Virus record (IMG/VR): IMGVR_UViG_3300036845_000375
Span: 1-32,465 of that record
DNA: 32,465 bases
Origin: a virus
Reading direction: 5' to 3' (one strand)
Below are positions 12,818 through 19,035 of the stretch, in pieces. The notes under the pieces were generated by a model that did no database searches, had not been told where the DNA came from, and was given only the letters and a program-made list of their open reading frames with translations. The position numbers were made by a program, and so were the translations under genes. Numbering within the stretch: the first letter of the stretch is position 1; each line of letters starts with the position of its first letter.

Positions 12818-12827
12818 TAATTATTCC

Positions 12828-12879
12828 ATCCACAGCGGGACAAATAGTCCTTGCATGGTGACGTTCTGTCACCTATATT
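12828..12879 (+). promoter_or_regulatory. Promoter P2 with a different spacer palindrome
   Basis: TTGCAT (12851-12856) and TATATT (12874-12879) are spaced by 17 bases. The spacer is the palindrome GGTGAC-GTTCT-GTCACC (12857-12873). The upstream 28 bases and the TATATTAGGGATGTAAGAGA run are the same as in P1, but the palindrome is a different sequence. P2 would start near 12886 and drive the MoxR/VWA operon. Confidence 0.75.
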
Positions 12880-12886
12880 AGGGATG

Positions 12887-13151
12887 TAAGAGAGAGATGG
12901 TCCTGGCGAGACAGAAACAACGCCCTGCTTGGTAGAGCCCGCGGCCCCTTGGACGAACCGGAAACCGGCGCCAAAGCCCACCACGGTAACGGCCCTAGCC
13001 TGCCCCATCGCCAGCACGACGGTGTGGTGTGGCCCTCCTGAACGGCGACGACGCGCCTGGGGGAAACCTTCCAAGAAAGCCAAGAGGCATGCGGAAGGAA
13101 GTTGACAGACTGAAACCGGCGCAATCCCGCGCCAACAAACCGGAGTCTCAA
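12887..13151 (+). other. Untranslated leader of the P2 transcript
   Basis: About 265 bases without a credible gene. Near its end AGACT (13107-13111) pairs with AGTCT (13144-13148), and CCGG (13116-13119) with CCGG (13140-13143), around an inner GGCGC/GCGCC hairpin (13118-13122 with 13129-13133) that is an alternative to the CCGG pairing. The outer stem covers GGAG (13142-13145), the ribosome site of the leader peptide at 13152. The minus-strand frames across here (12817-13320, 12873-13193) are shadows. Confidence 0.5.
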
Positions 13152-13202
13152 ATGAAGAGCGGCAATTCCCCTCAAACCCCGACCCGGAGTCATCCACCAT
13201 GA
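13152..13202 (+). CDS. Possible leader peptide, 16 aa
   Basis: ATG 13152 follows CCGGAGTCTCAA and reads MKSGNSPQTPTRSHPP, ending TGA at 13202, overlapped by the MoxR start (ATGA). The MoxR ribosome site (CCGGAGTCATCC) lies inside this frame. Two closely spaced Pro-containing stretches could slow ribosomes. It may couple MoxR translation to opening of the leader hairpin. It is very short and could be chance. Confidence 0.4.
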   Translation: MKSGNSPQTPTRSHPP

Positions 13203-14218
13203 ACGGAATTACACAACACGAAGTCAACATCGCCGAGGCCGCAACGCTACTTGAGATTCTCACCGACGCTGGCGACTCGGTGATGCTATGGGGAACATAT
13301 GGTATCGGGAAGACCGACATCGTTCACCAGCTCGGCGCTCGCAAGAACCGCAAGGTTCTCGAATTCCACGCCGCGCTGCGCGAGACTGTTGATCTTCGCG
13401 GCATCCCGGTCCCCGATCTCGTGACCGGCAAGACCCGATGGCTTGTGCCCGACGAGCTACCGCAAGCCGAGCGCGATGGCGAGTTTGGCTATCTGTTCGC
13501 CGACGAGATCAACCAAGCGAACCCGCAGATGCAAGCCATTCTTGGCGGGCTCTTTCTTTACGGGACGGTTGGCGACTATCGACTGCCGCCCGGCTGGCGC
13601 GTCATCGGCGCAGGCAATCGCATCAGCGACAAAGCGGCGGCGCAGCGCATGCCGACGCATCTCCGCAATCGACTCGCGCACCTCTACGTCACGCCCGACG
13701 TTGATGCGTGGTGCAAGTGGGCGAACGCGAACGATGTGCCTGCCGAGATCGTCGCCTACATCCGCCTGCGGAGAGAGAACCTGCACGTCCCGTTCAAAGG
13801 GGACGAAAACGCGACGCCAACGCCGCGGTCTTGGACGAAGGCATCGAAGTACATCAACGCCCCCGCAAAGCACCGATTGCGGCTGTTCGCGTCGCTGGTC
13901 GGCGATGCTTACGCGGCCGACCTTGAGGCGTTTCTCGAACTGTATCGCTCGCTCGGATCGCTCGACGACATCATCGCCGACCCGGACGGCGCGCCGGTCC
14001 CGACCGAACCGTCGTGCAGGTTCGCGGTCTGCACCGGGCTCGGCCGCATGGCCACGCGCAAGTCGCTGCCGAGCATAATCACCTATGCGAAGCGACTGCC
14101 GCGCGAGAGCGAAATCCTGGTCGTGCACGATGCGACAACGCGCGACGAGAAGCTAAAGGAAACCCAGGCTTACGGAGCTTGGGCTTGCGCGAACCAAGAC
14201 ATCATCCTTCAGATGTGA
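13199..14218 (+). CDS. MoxR-type AAA+ ATPase, 339 aa
   Basis: A AAA+ ATPase of MoxR type. Walker A is GTYGIGKTD (residues 32-40), Walker B LFADE (99-103), and sensor 1 GAGNR (137-141). The intervening insert (HAALRETVDLRGIPVP, 57-72) is typical of MoxR proteins, which remodel partners together with VWA-domain proteins. ATG 13199 follows CGGAGTCATCCACC. The C-terminal third is helical without a second ATPase domain. It heads an operon with a DUF3150-like gene (14305) and an HExxH/VWA gene (15749), so the three probably form one metal-dependent chaperone or remodelling machine. What it acts on is unknown. Confidence 0.85.
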   Translation: MNGITQHEVNIAEAATLLEILTDAGDSVMLWGTYGIGKTDIVHQLGARKNRKVLEFHAALRETVDLRGIPVPDLVTGKTRWLVPDELPQAERDGEFGYLFADEINQANPQMQAILGGLFLYGTVGDYRLPPGWRVIGAGNRISDKAAAQRMPTHLRNRLAHLYVTPDVDAWCKWANANDVPAEIVAYIRLRRENLHVPFKGDENATPTPRSWTKASKYINAPAKHRLRLFASLVGDAYAADLEAFLELYRSLGSLDDIIADPDGAPVPTEPSCRFAVCTGLGRMATRKSLPSIITYAKRLPRESEILVVHDATTRDEKLKETQAYGAWACANQDIILQM

Positions 14219-14220
14219 AC

Positions 14221-14273
14221 AGCGAAGCGGGCACGCATGTCGTGCCCGTCACGGTGTTCATTCCCGAGCATCG
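14221..14273 (+). ncRNA. RNA element B, copy 2
   Basis: Preceded by AGCGAAGC. Stem a CGGGCACG (14228-14235) pairs with CGTGCCCG (14241-14248), loop CATGT. Linker TCAC. Stem b CGGTGTTC (14252-14259) pairs with GAGCATCG (14266-14273), loop ATTCCC. It lies between the MoxR stop and the next ribosome site (CGGAGTCATCC). Compared with copy 1 nearly every stem-a base differs but pairing is kept. Confidence 0.7.
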
Positions 14274-14304
14274 AAAACCCCCAACCTAAAATCGGAGTCA
14301 TCCA

Positions 14305-15174
14305 ATGTCCAAGATTGTCACCCCGCTTGCCCGCAAGGCTGTTCTCGTGTCCGTCAAGATTTGCCAATGGTCGGCCAGAAAGCTCGACCGCAAAGTCACC
14401 GACGAGGTGAACCGCGCACACAATGCATCGAAAGATGCCGGACGGTTCAACAAGCTCCTGATCGAGGCCGAGCGCCTCGCCAAGCTCACATCGCTGGTTT
14501 CGGCGGCGCGCACACTGCACTACACGCTGACGCGGCCATGGGCCGATGAGGGCCCGCGCATTCTGCCGAACAAGCTATTCGCCAAATTTAGCGATGAATT
14601 TCGTGTGCTCAAGCGCGAGTTCGAACAGGCTGCGGATGAATTCGCCAGCGGCTATCCGCAATTCGTCGAGGAGCGCAAGCGGGCGCTCAACGGCTTGTTT
14701 AACGATGCCGACTATCCCGGCGCCAATGAGATTCGCAGCCGGTTTAAACTGGAGATGACCATCCTGCCGTTCCCCGACGTGACGGATTTTCGCAGCGATC
14801 TTGACGAGGACACGGTCGCCGACATCAAGGCCGAGATGGCCGAAACGTCGGATCGGGTTGTCGATAATGCGATGCGCCACACGACGGCACAGATCGTTGA
14901 CATCGTCGGCCACATGGCAGCCAAGCTCAGAGAGTTCGGCGGCGGCAGTAGCTACTTCAAAAACTCGCTGGTCGACAATGTCCGCGAATTGGCCGAACTG
15001 CTGCCCGCGTTCAACCTGACCGATGACGCAAAGCTCGCGGCGATCACGGCCCGCATTCAGCGCGAATTGTGCGTCGAGGATGCTAGTTCGCTTCGCGAGA
15101 ACGAAGGTGCCCGCGAGGCGGTCGCCAAATCGGCCGACGAGATCGTCGCCGAAGTCGAGAAAATCTTCGCGTAA
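14305..15174 (+). CDS. DUF3150-like helical protein, 289 aa
   Basis: ATG 14305 follows CGGAGTCATCCA. The protein is largely helical and charged. The N-terminus (LVSVKICQWSARKLDRKVTD) and overall length resemble the DUF3150 proteins found next to MoxR and VWA genes in phages and prophages. A Gly-rich break (EFGGGSSYFKNSLVDNVREL) lies near residue 212, and the rest is a long helix. No catalytic motif is visible. By position it is the middle partner of the MoxR/VWA trio, perhaps an adaptor. The family name is from memory of gene context and pattern. Confidence 0.55.
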   Translation: MSKIVTPLARKAVLVSVKICQWSARKLDRKVTDEVNRAHNASKDAGRFNKLLIEAERLAKLTSLVSAARTLHYTLTRPWADEGPRILPNKLFAKFSDEFRVLKREFEQAADEFASGYPQFVEERKRALNGLFNDADYPGANEIRSRFKLEMTILPFPDVTDFRSDLDEDTVADIKAEMAETSDRVVDNAMRHTTAQIVDIVGHMAAKLREFGGGSSYFKNSLVDNVRELAELLPAFNLTDDAKLAAITARIQRELCVEDASSLRENEGAREAVAKSADEIVAEVEKIFA

Positions 15175-15179
15175 TCGAG

Positions 15180-15204
15180 TGCGGTGCGCCCCACGCGTGC
15201 CGCA
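15180..15204 (+). ncRNA. RNA element B, copy 3 (stem a only)
   Basis: TGCGGTGCGC (15180-15189) pairs with GCGTGCCGCA (15195-15204), a 10-bp stem with two G-T wobbles and a 5-base loop (CCCAC). TTCAC follows, where other copies have RTCAC, but there is no clear second stem. It lies between the DUF3150-like gene and the ribosome site AAGGAGTCAGCAC. Confidence 0.5.
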
Positions 15205-15228
15205 TTCACCAACAAAAGGAGTCAGCAC

Positions 15229-15504
15229 ATGTTTTCCTATGATGAATGGGTTTCTGAGCAAACCGAAAAAGTAAGATCGGCTGTCAATCGGCTTGCCATG
15301 TCCGGCATTTACGAAGGTGCTGTCCATGTGATGCCGTCAAACGGAGCAACGCAGGGCGAGTTGATCGTTTGCACCGAGCCATGCGTGTTGCCGGTGCTGG
15401 CGTTCCGGCAATACGGAACGCGTGTTGCGGCGGTACCGTCTTCCCATCTGTGGAAATTCATTTGGGAAGTCTGTCGTCACGAACCAATTTGCCCGACGGA
15501 GTGA
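15229..15504 (+). CDS. Hypothetical protein, 91 aa
   Basis: ATG 15229 follows AAGGAGTCAGCAC. A short N-terminal helix (YDEWVSEQTEKVRSAVNRLA) precedes strands (LIVCTEPCVLPVLAF) and an aromatic helix (LWKFIWEVCRHEPICP). Four Cys residues are present but not in a standard zinc spacing. No family recognised. It lies inside the MoxR/VWA operon and may belong to the same machine. Confidence 0.6.
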   Translation: MFSYDEWVSEQTEKVRSAVNRLAMSGIYEGAVHVMPSNGATQGELIVCTEPCVLPVLAFRQYGTRVAAVPSSHLWKFIWEVCRHEPICPTE

Positions 15505-15513
15505 ACTAAAAAA

Positions 15514-15711
15514 ATGTCTGACCCAAACGACGATCTCCCGCAGATCAATCTGCGGGAGAAGCTCGCGCATATCGACCAGATGCTCGCCGATCACGATCGC
15601 AAGCGTCAGGAAATTCGCTATGCGCCATGGCTCGCTGCACTGTCTGGCATGACGACAGGGGCTGCTTTGTTCGCGGCGGGAGCCGCGTTCATAAAGCTGC
15701 TCGGAGGTTGA
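15514..15711 (+). CDS. Tail-anchored coiled-coil protein, 65 aa (paralog of 11997)
   Basis: ATG 15514 is nine bases after the previous stop, with only a weak ribosome site. A charged helix (NLREKLAHIDQMLADHDRKR) precedes a membrane anchor (PWLAALSGMTTGAALFAAGA, then AFIKLLGG) that matches the 11997 protein almost residue for residue. A duplication separated by 3.5 kb and by a promoter suggests that the anchor has a conserved function, such as binding a host or phage membrane partner. Confidence 0.65.
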   Translation: MSDPNDDLPQINLREKLAHIDQMLADHDRKRQEIRYAPWLAALSGMTTGAALFAAGAAFIKLLGG

Positions 15712-15748
15712 AACTGTACCAAATCAAAAACGGAAAGGAGTCAGCACA

Positions 15749-17266
15749 ATGAACGCGATTACCAATATCGAACGGGAAGCAACAGCGCGCGTCATGAAGG
15801 CGCGCGCCGAGCTGATACTGGCGCGCCGCTTCTACGGCGTGCTGGTGTCCAACGTCGAACCGATCTGTTCCCGGCAGGTTCGCACGATGGCAACAAACAG
15901 CAAGCAGCACTTTTTCAATCCCGACTTCATCGAGAAGCTGACGCAAACCCAGCTTCTCGCGGTGCAAGCTCATGAAAGCGAGCACGATGCGCGCCATCAT
16001 TCGACGCGCCGCGGCTGGCGCGACCCGCTGAAATGGAACATAGCCTGCGATTATGCGATCAACCTCGACATCATCGACCAGGGCTTTGATCTCCCGGAAG
16101 GCGCTTTGATTGATGAGCGCTTCCGCAACATGGGGGCCGAAGATATCTATCGGTGCCGCGAGCTTGACGAGGAGCGGGAGCGCCGCGAACAAGAGCGGCA
16201 ACAGCAACAGCCGGAGCCGACACCCAAGCCCGAGCCGGACGAAAACGATGGCGAGCCGGACGAGGACGAGCCGGACGAACCCGAGCCCGATGGCGACGAT
16301 AACGGCGATGGCGACGATAACGGCGAGCAACCGCCGCCTGAAGATGATAAGAGTGAGGATGAGGCCGGTTATCAACCCGACGAAACCGGCAACGAGACTG
16401 GCGAAGCTGATGGCAACACCAGCGACGACAGTTCGGCGGCTACGGCCGCCGATATGCAGGGCGAGGCGCGGCAGGGCAAGGCAGGGCGGGGCAAGGCAGG
16501 GCTAGACCAGGCCGGTGGAAGCGAGGCGGATGATGAGTCCGCCTCGCCTTTTACTTCCTGCGGCGAGGTGCTCGACGCCCCAGCCGATGGCGATGGCGAC
16601 CTCGCCGAGCAAGACCAGCGATGGGAGCGGATCGTTCGCCAAGCCGCATCGATGGCGCGCGCCGTCGGCCAGTGTCCAGGCCACATCTCGCGAGACATCG
16701 AGCGAGCGAACAACGTGCCGCAGGATTGGCGCGAGGTGCTTCGCACGTGGTTCGATCAGGGCGCGCTCCGACGCGAGACATGGGAGCGGCCGAACCGCCG
16801 CTTTGCCGGATCGGGCCTCTATCTGCCCGGCAATCGCAAGGACGGCGTCAACAAGGTCGCCATCCTTGTGGACACGAGCGGCTCGATGGATGCGAAGGCG
16901 CTCGCTTGCGTCCGTAACGAGGCGCAAGCCGCGCTCGACGACGGCGTGATCGACGAAGTTATCGTGATTTTTGGCGACACGCGGGTAACCCGAGTCGATA
17001 CATATTGCACGGGCGACGAGTTGGAATTCGATCCCCGCGGCGGCGGCGGCACGCTGTTAGTGCCGCTGTTTAAATACGTCGAGGAGCACTTCGATGATGT
17101 CAATCTGATCGTAACTTTTACTGACATGGAATTCCGTGATCTTCATTCCATGCCAGCGCCTTCGCAACCGGTGCTGTTCGCCGTCACCGGCTACCCGGAT
17201 CGTGTTCGCCAGCACATCGCAAGCGCGCCATGGAACGCGCCGGGGATCGATGTCGGGGCCCATTGA
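15749..17266 (+). CDS. HExxH metallopeptidase-like / VWA domain protein, 505 aa
   Basis: ATG 15749 follows AAAGGAGTCAGCACA. The N-terminal part has HESEHDARHH (residues 75-84), a zinc-peptidase HExxH motif, as in the DUF2201 putative metallopeptidase family. A very acidic Pro/Asp/Glu linker (about 150-235) follows, then a Gly/Ala/Arg stretch encoded by pentamer repeat (about 237-255). The C-terminal VWA-like domain contains the metal site DTSGS (375-379) and a later TFTDMEF. MoxR ATPases typically act with such VWA proteins, and this gene closes the trio begun at 13199. Whether the peptidase site is active cannot be told. A long hairpin follows the stop. Confidence 0.85.
   Translation: MNAITNIEREATARVMKARAELILARRFYGVLVSNVEPICSRQVRTMATNSKQHFFNPDFIEKLTQTQLLAVQAHESEHDARHHSTRRGWRDPLKWNIACDYAINLDIIDQGFDLPEGALIDERFRNMGAEDIYRCRELDEERERREQERQQQQPEPTPKPEPDENDGEPDEDEPDEPEPDGDDNGDGDDNGEQPPPEDDKSEDEAGYQPDETGNETGEADGNTSDDSSAATAADMQGEARQGKAGRGKAGLDQAGGSEADDESASPFTSCGEVLDAPADGDGDLAEQDQRWERIVRQAASMARAVGQCPGHISRDIERANNVPQDWREVLRTWFDQGALRRETWERPNRRFAGSGLYLPGNRKDGVNKVAILVDTSGSMDAKALACVRNEAQAALDDGVIDEVIVIFGDTRVTRVDTYCTGDELEFDPRGGGGTLLVPLFKYVEEHFDDVNLIVTFTDMEFRDLHSMPAPSQPVLFAVTGYPDRVRQHIASAPWNAPGIDVGAH
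16456..16512 (+). repeat. Pentamer array R3, in frame inside the VWA gene
   Basis: About 57 bases of the DGGCD pentamers (GGCGAGGCGCGGCAGGGCAA and following) lie within the coding sequence of the HExxH/VWA protein, between its acidic linker and the VWA domain. They encode GEARQGKAGRGKAGL. The frame is not disturbed. The local composition differs sharply from the acidic codons before it. This shows that the repeat can enter or grow inside a gene. Confidence 0.8.
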
Positions 17267-17270
17267 GAAA

Positions 17271-17297
17271 ATGGGCGGGTCATAACGACCCGCCCAT
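17271..17297 (+). terminator. 11-bp perfect hairpin after the VWA gene
   Basis: ATGGGCGGGTC (17271-17281) pairs perfectly with GACCCGCCCAT (17287-17297), loop ATAAC, four bases after the VWA stop. There is no T-run, so it may act as a 3'-end stabiliser or Rho-assisted terminator. The pentamer array R4 follows at once. Confidence 0.6.
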
Positions 17298-17304
17298 AGC
17301 TTGT

Positions 17305-17371
17305 CCGGCCATGCCTCGCCAAGCCACGCCTCGCCAGGCCTCGCCGTACCAAGCCGCGCCACGCCATGCCT
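17305..17371. repeat. Pentamer array R4 (opposite orientation)
   Basis: About 65 bases of the complementary unit (GCCTCGCCAAGCCACGCCTC and following), so the GG-rich strand is the minus strand here, unlike R1 to R3. It sits between the VWA terminator-like hairpin and element B4, outside any gene. The reading frame 17301-17504 through it is an artefact upstream of the real start at 17505. Confidence 0.85.
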
Positions 17372-17416
17372 TAACAATCTTTCCATACAGAGAAATCGCT
17401 CAATTGGAAAGAGCAG

Positions 17417-17487
17417 TGAGCAGCGAAGCGGCGCCCCATGCGGGCGCCGTCACGCTGCCTACCGCAGCGAACCGTCCCACAGGGACG
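17417..17487 (+). ncRNA. RNA element B, copy 4 (three hairpins)
   Basis: Preceded by GAGCAGCGAAGC. Stem a CGGCGCCC (17429-17436) pairs with GGGCGCCG (17442-17449), loop CATGC. Linker TCA. Stem b CGCTGC (17453-17458) pairs with GCAGCG (17464-17469). A third stem CGTCCC (17473-17478) pairs with GGGACG (17482-17487), loop ACA. The ribosome site AAGGAG follows at 17492. The stem sequences are unrelated to copies 1 and 2 but the order, loop and linker are the same. Confidence 0.7.
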
Positions 17488-17504
17488 TAGCAAGGAGAAA
17501 TATC

Positions 17505-17771
17505 ATGGCCAAAGTCTCATTCGATCACGAAAAGCTCGCTGAAGCGATCAATGCTGCCGTGCGAATCTTGCGCATGCTCGAAAGGACTAACACCTTTATG
17601 ACCATCGACGAATTCGCCAAGGAAATTGGCTTGGCTGGACGCAGTGAGAAGCCACAGCAATGGTACCGCGATCAAGCTACCTACGTCTTGCAGATCATCG
17701 ATGCAATGCGGTGTAACGGCAAGCCGATCAATATCAAGCGTATCACCTATTTGAGCAGCGAAGCGGCGTGA
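17505..17771 (+). CDS. Hypothetical helical protein, 88 aa
   Basis: I choose ATG 17505, eight bases after AAGGAG; upstream the frame is only open through the array. The protein is all-helical and charged (KLAEAINAAVRILRMLERTN, TIDEFAKEIGLAGRS, QQWYRDQATYVLQIIDAMRC), possibly a small helix-turn-helix fold ending in a basic strand (INIKRITYL). DNA binding is possible but no clear motif is seen. The next small membrane gene starts two bases after its stop. Confidence 0.6.
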   Translation: MAKVSFDHEKLAEAINAAVRILRMLERTNTFMTIDEFAKEIGLAGRSEKPQQWYRDQATYVLQIIDAMRCNGKPINIKRITYLSSEAA

Positions 17772-17773
17772 AA

Positions 17774-17893
17774 ATGGCCTCGTTCGAAAACCGTCTTGCC
17801 AACCTTGAAGCCAAGCTTCTGCTCATAACGTGGATGGTTGGCTTCAATCTCGTTCTAACCCTTGCCGTCGTCGGCAGATTATTCAGCAGATAA
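17774..17893 (+). CDS. Tiny membrane protein, 39 aa
   Basis: The frame runs from ATG 17774 to TAA 17893. It reads MASFENRLANLEAKLLLITW, then a hydrophobic helix (MVGFNLVLTLAVVGRLF) and SR. A short coiled segment plus one membrane helix is the plan of XhlA-like phage proteins and of the other anchored proteins here (11997, 15514). It begins two bases after the previous stop, so translation is likely coupled. Confidence 0.55.
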   Translation: MASFENRLANLEAKLLLITWMVGFNLVLTLAVVGRLFSR

Positions 17894-17898
17894 GGAAT

Positions 17899-17950
17899 GA
17901 GCAGCGCAGCACGGCCCACGGGCCGTGTCACGGTGTTCATGCGAGCATCA
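17899..17950 (+). ncRNA. RNA element B, copy 5
   Basis: Preceded by GAGCAGCGCAGC. Stem a CACGGCC (17910-17916) pairs with GGCCGTG (17921-17927), loop CACG. Linker TCAC. Stem b GGTGTTC (17932-17938) pairs with GAGCATC (17943-17949), loop ATGC, the same stem b as copy 2 while stem a differs. The ribosome site AGGAGTCCACC of the pentapeptide gene follows at 17977. Confidence 0.7.
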
Positions 17951-17988
17951 CCGCGCTTGCCACGCGGGTAAATCTAGGAGTCCACCTC

Positions 17989-18741
17989 ATGAAATTCGAA
18001 CTACTCAATCGCTACTCGGGTGTTATTCAGGTTACGGCCGAAATCGAGTGTGCTGATAACGCGCCGACCAGCATCAAGACTGGCCTCGCCGTCATATGGG
18101 CTTACCGTGAGGGTGCTGATCTCATGGGTACTGATCTCAGGAGAGCTGATCTCACTTTGGCCAATCTCGCAGGGGCCAACCTCATGGGTACTGATCTCAT
18201 GAACGCCAATCTCGCGGGAGCTAATTTCACCAGGACCAATCTCGCGGGTGCTGATCTCATGAACGCCAATCTCAGTGAGACCAATTTCACTGGGGCTAAT
18301 CTCACGGACGCCTATTTCGAGAACGCCAATCTCATGGGGGCCGATCTCACAGGGGCCGATCTCACGAATGTAGACACCATAATTCCCAACGATGAAATCC
18401 CCGTCGTGCCGAATATCGATGCGGCCATTTTATCGGAGATCGAGGCTGGTGGCATTCTCGACATGTACACGTGGCACGGCTCACCCGGATATTGGTGCGG
18501 TACGACACATTGCCGGGCAGGATGGGCAATCCACCTTGCTGGCGCGAAAGGCAAGGAACTTGAGGACAAGTACGGCGCACAGATAGCCGGGATGCTAATC
18601 TATATCGCATCGCGGCCGGGCCCGGCGCCGTGGTTTTTCGATACAACTGAGAACGCGCTGGCGGACATCAGGAAATGCGCGGCCGAACAACAAAGCGAGC
18701 CTGATCGCTGCAACGTCACAAACAAAGGAGTCAGCAAATGA
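17989..18741 (+). CDS. Pentapeptide-repeat protein, 250 aa
   Basis: I choose ATG 17989 because TAGGAGTCCACCTC precedes it. Residues about 43-125 are tandem pentapeptides of the A(D/N)LxG/A(D/N)F type (ADLMGTDLRRADLTLANLAG and so on), forming a right-handed beta helix. The DNA repeats ATCTCAYGGGTRCTG-like units, so slippage could vary the copy number. The C-terminal domain (GSPGYWCGTTHCRAGWAIHL, then a helical end) is a module I have seen joined to pentapeptide repeats in Rhizobiales and phage proteins. Some pentapeptide proteins mimic DNA and bind gyrase, but nothing here proves that. Its end overlaps a short frame and duplicated ribosome site. Confidence 0.8.
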   Translation: MKFELLNRYSGVIQVTAEIECADNAPTSIKTGLAVIWAYREGADLMGTDLRRADLTLANLAGANLMGTDLMNANLAGANFTRTNLAGADLMNANLSETNFTGANLTDAYFENANLMGADLTGADLTNVDTIIPNDEIPVVPNIDAAILSEIEAGGILDMYTWHGSPGYWCGTTHCRAGWAIHLAGAKGKELEDKYGAQIAGMLIYIASRPGPAPWFFDTTENALADIRKCAAEQQSEPDRCNVTNKGVSK

Positions 18742-18797
18742 ATCGCAATTCTGCACGTCACCCACTAAAACCAAAGGAGTCAGCAAATGGCTATTAA
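18738..18797 (+). CDS. Possible leader peptide, 19 aa
   Basis: ATG 18738 overlaps the pentapeptide stop and follows AAAGGAGTCAGCAA. It reads MNRNSARHPLKPKESANGY and ends in TAA inside the next gene. The same 14-base ribosome site is repeated 50 bases later before ATG 18787. Either the site was duplicated, leaving a chance frame, or this short frame controls access to the second site. Confidence 0.35.
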   Translation: MNRNSARHPLKPKESANGY

Positions 18798-19035
18798 CTG
18801 GCCCGACCTAGTCGCGCCCAAGAACGTCGAGATCATCATCGATCATGAAGGCACGCGCGTATGGGTCAACGTCGATGGCATCTGTGCCTTCCGCGCCTAT
18901 CGGATCGGCAAGCTAACGGTCCTCGACAAGCGCTTGCCGCCCGAGCCCGAGCCGCCTGAGCCCGAGACCGGCGCCGACCGTCAGACACGCGAGGCGATGG
19001 AACGGCTTACGGGTGTCATTGAGAAACGCCAATGA
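18787..19035 (+). CDS. Hypothetical protein, 82 aa
   Basis: ATG 18787 follows AAAGGAGTCAGCAA. The N-terminal half has strands with aromatic residues (VEIIIDHEGTRVWVNVDGIC, FRAYRIGKLTVLD). The second half is a Pro/Glu hinge (PPEPEPPEPETG) and a helix (TREAMERLTGVIEKRQ). No family recognised. The stop overlaps the next start (ATGA). Confidence 0.6.
   Translation: MAINWPDLVAPKNVEIIIDHEGTRVWVNVDGICAFRAYRIGKLTVLDKRLPPEPEPPEPETGADRQTREAMERLTGVIEKRQ

Noticed and set aside
13107-13148. Third hammerhead in the MoxR leader (GAAACCGGCGC start)
   Set aside because: It shares GAAACCGGCGCAA with the decayed motif at 11002 but has no CTGANGA strand and no cleavage triplet in place.
13457-14128. Minus- and plus-strand frames inside the MoxR gene
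   Set aside because: Shadows; the MoxR frame has all ATPase motifs and a ribosome site.
12231-17950. Element B as a hammerhead or other known ribozyme class
   Set aside because: GCGAAGC and RTCAC do not supply the hammerhead core strands, and I could not match twister or pistol core patterns by eye. Kept as an unclassified RNA family.
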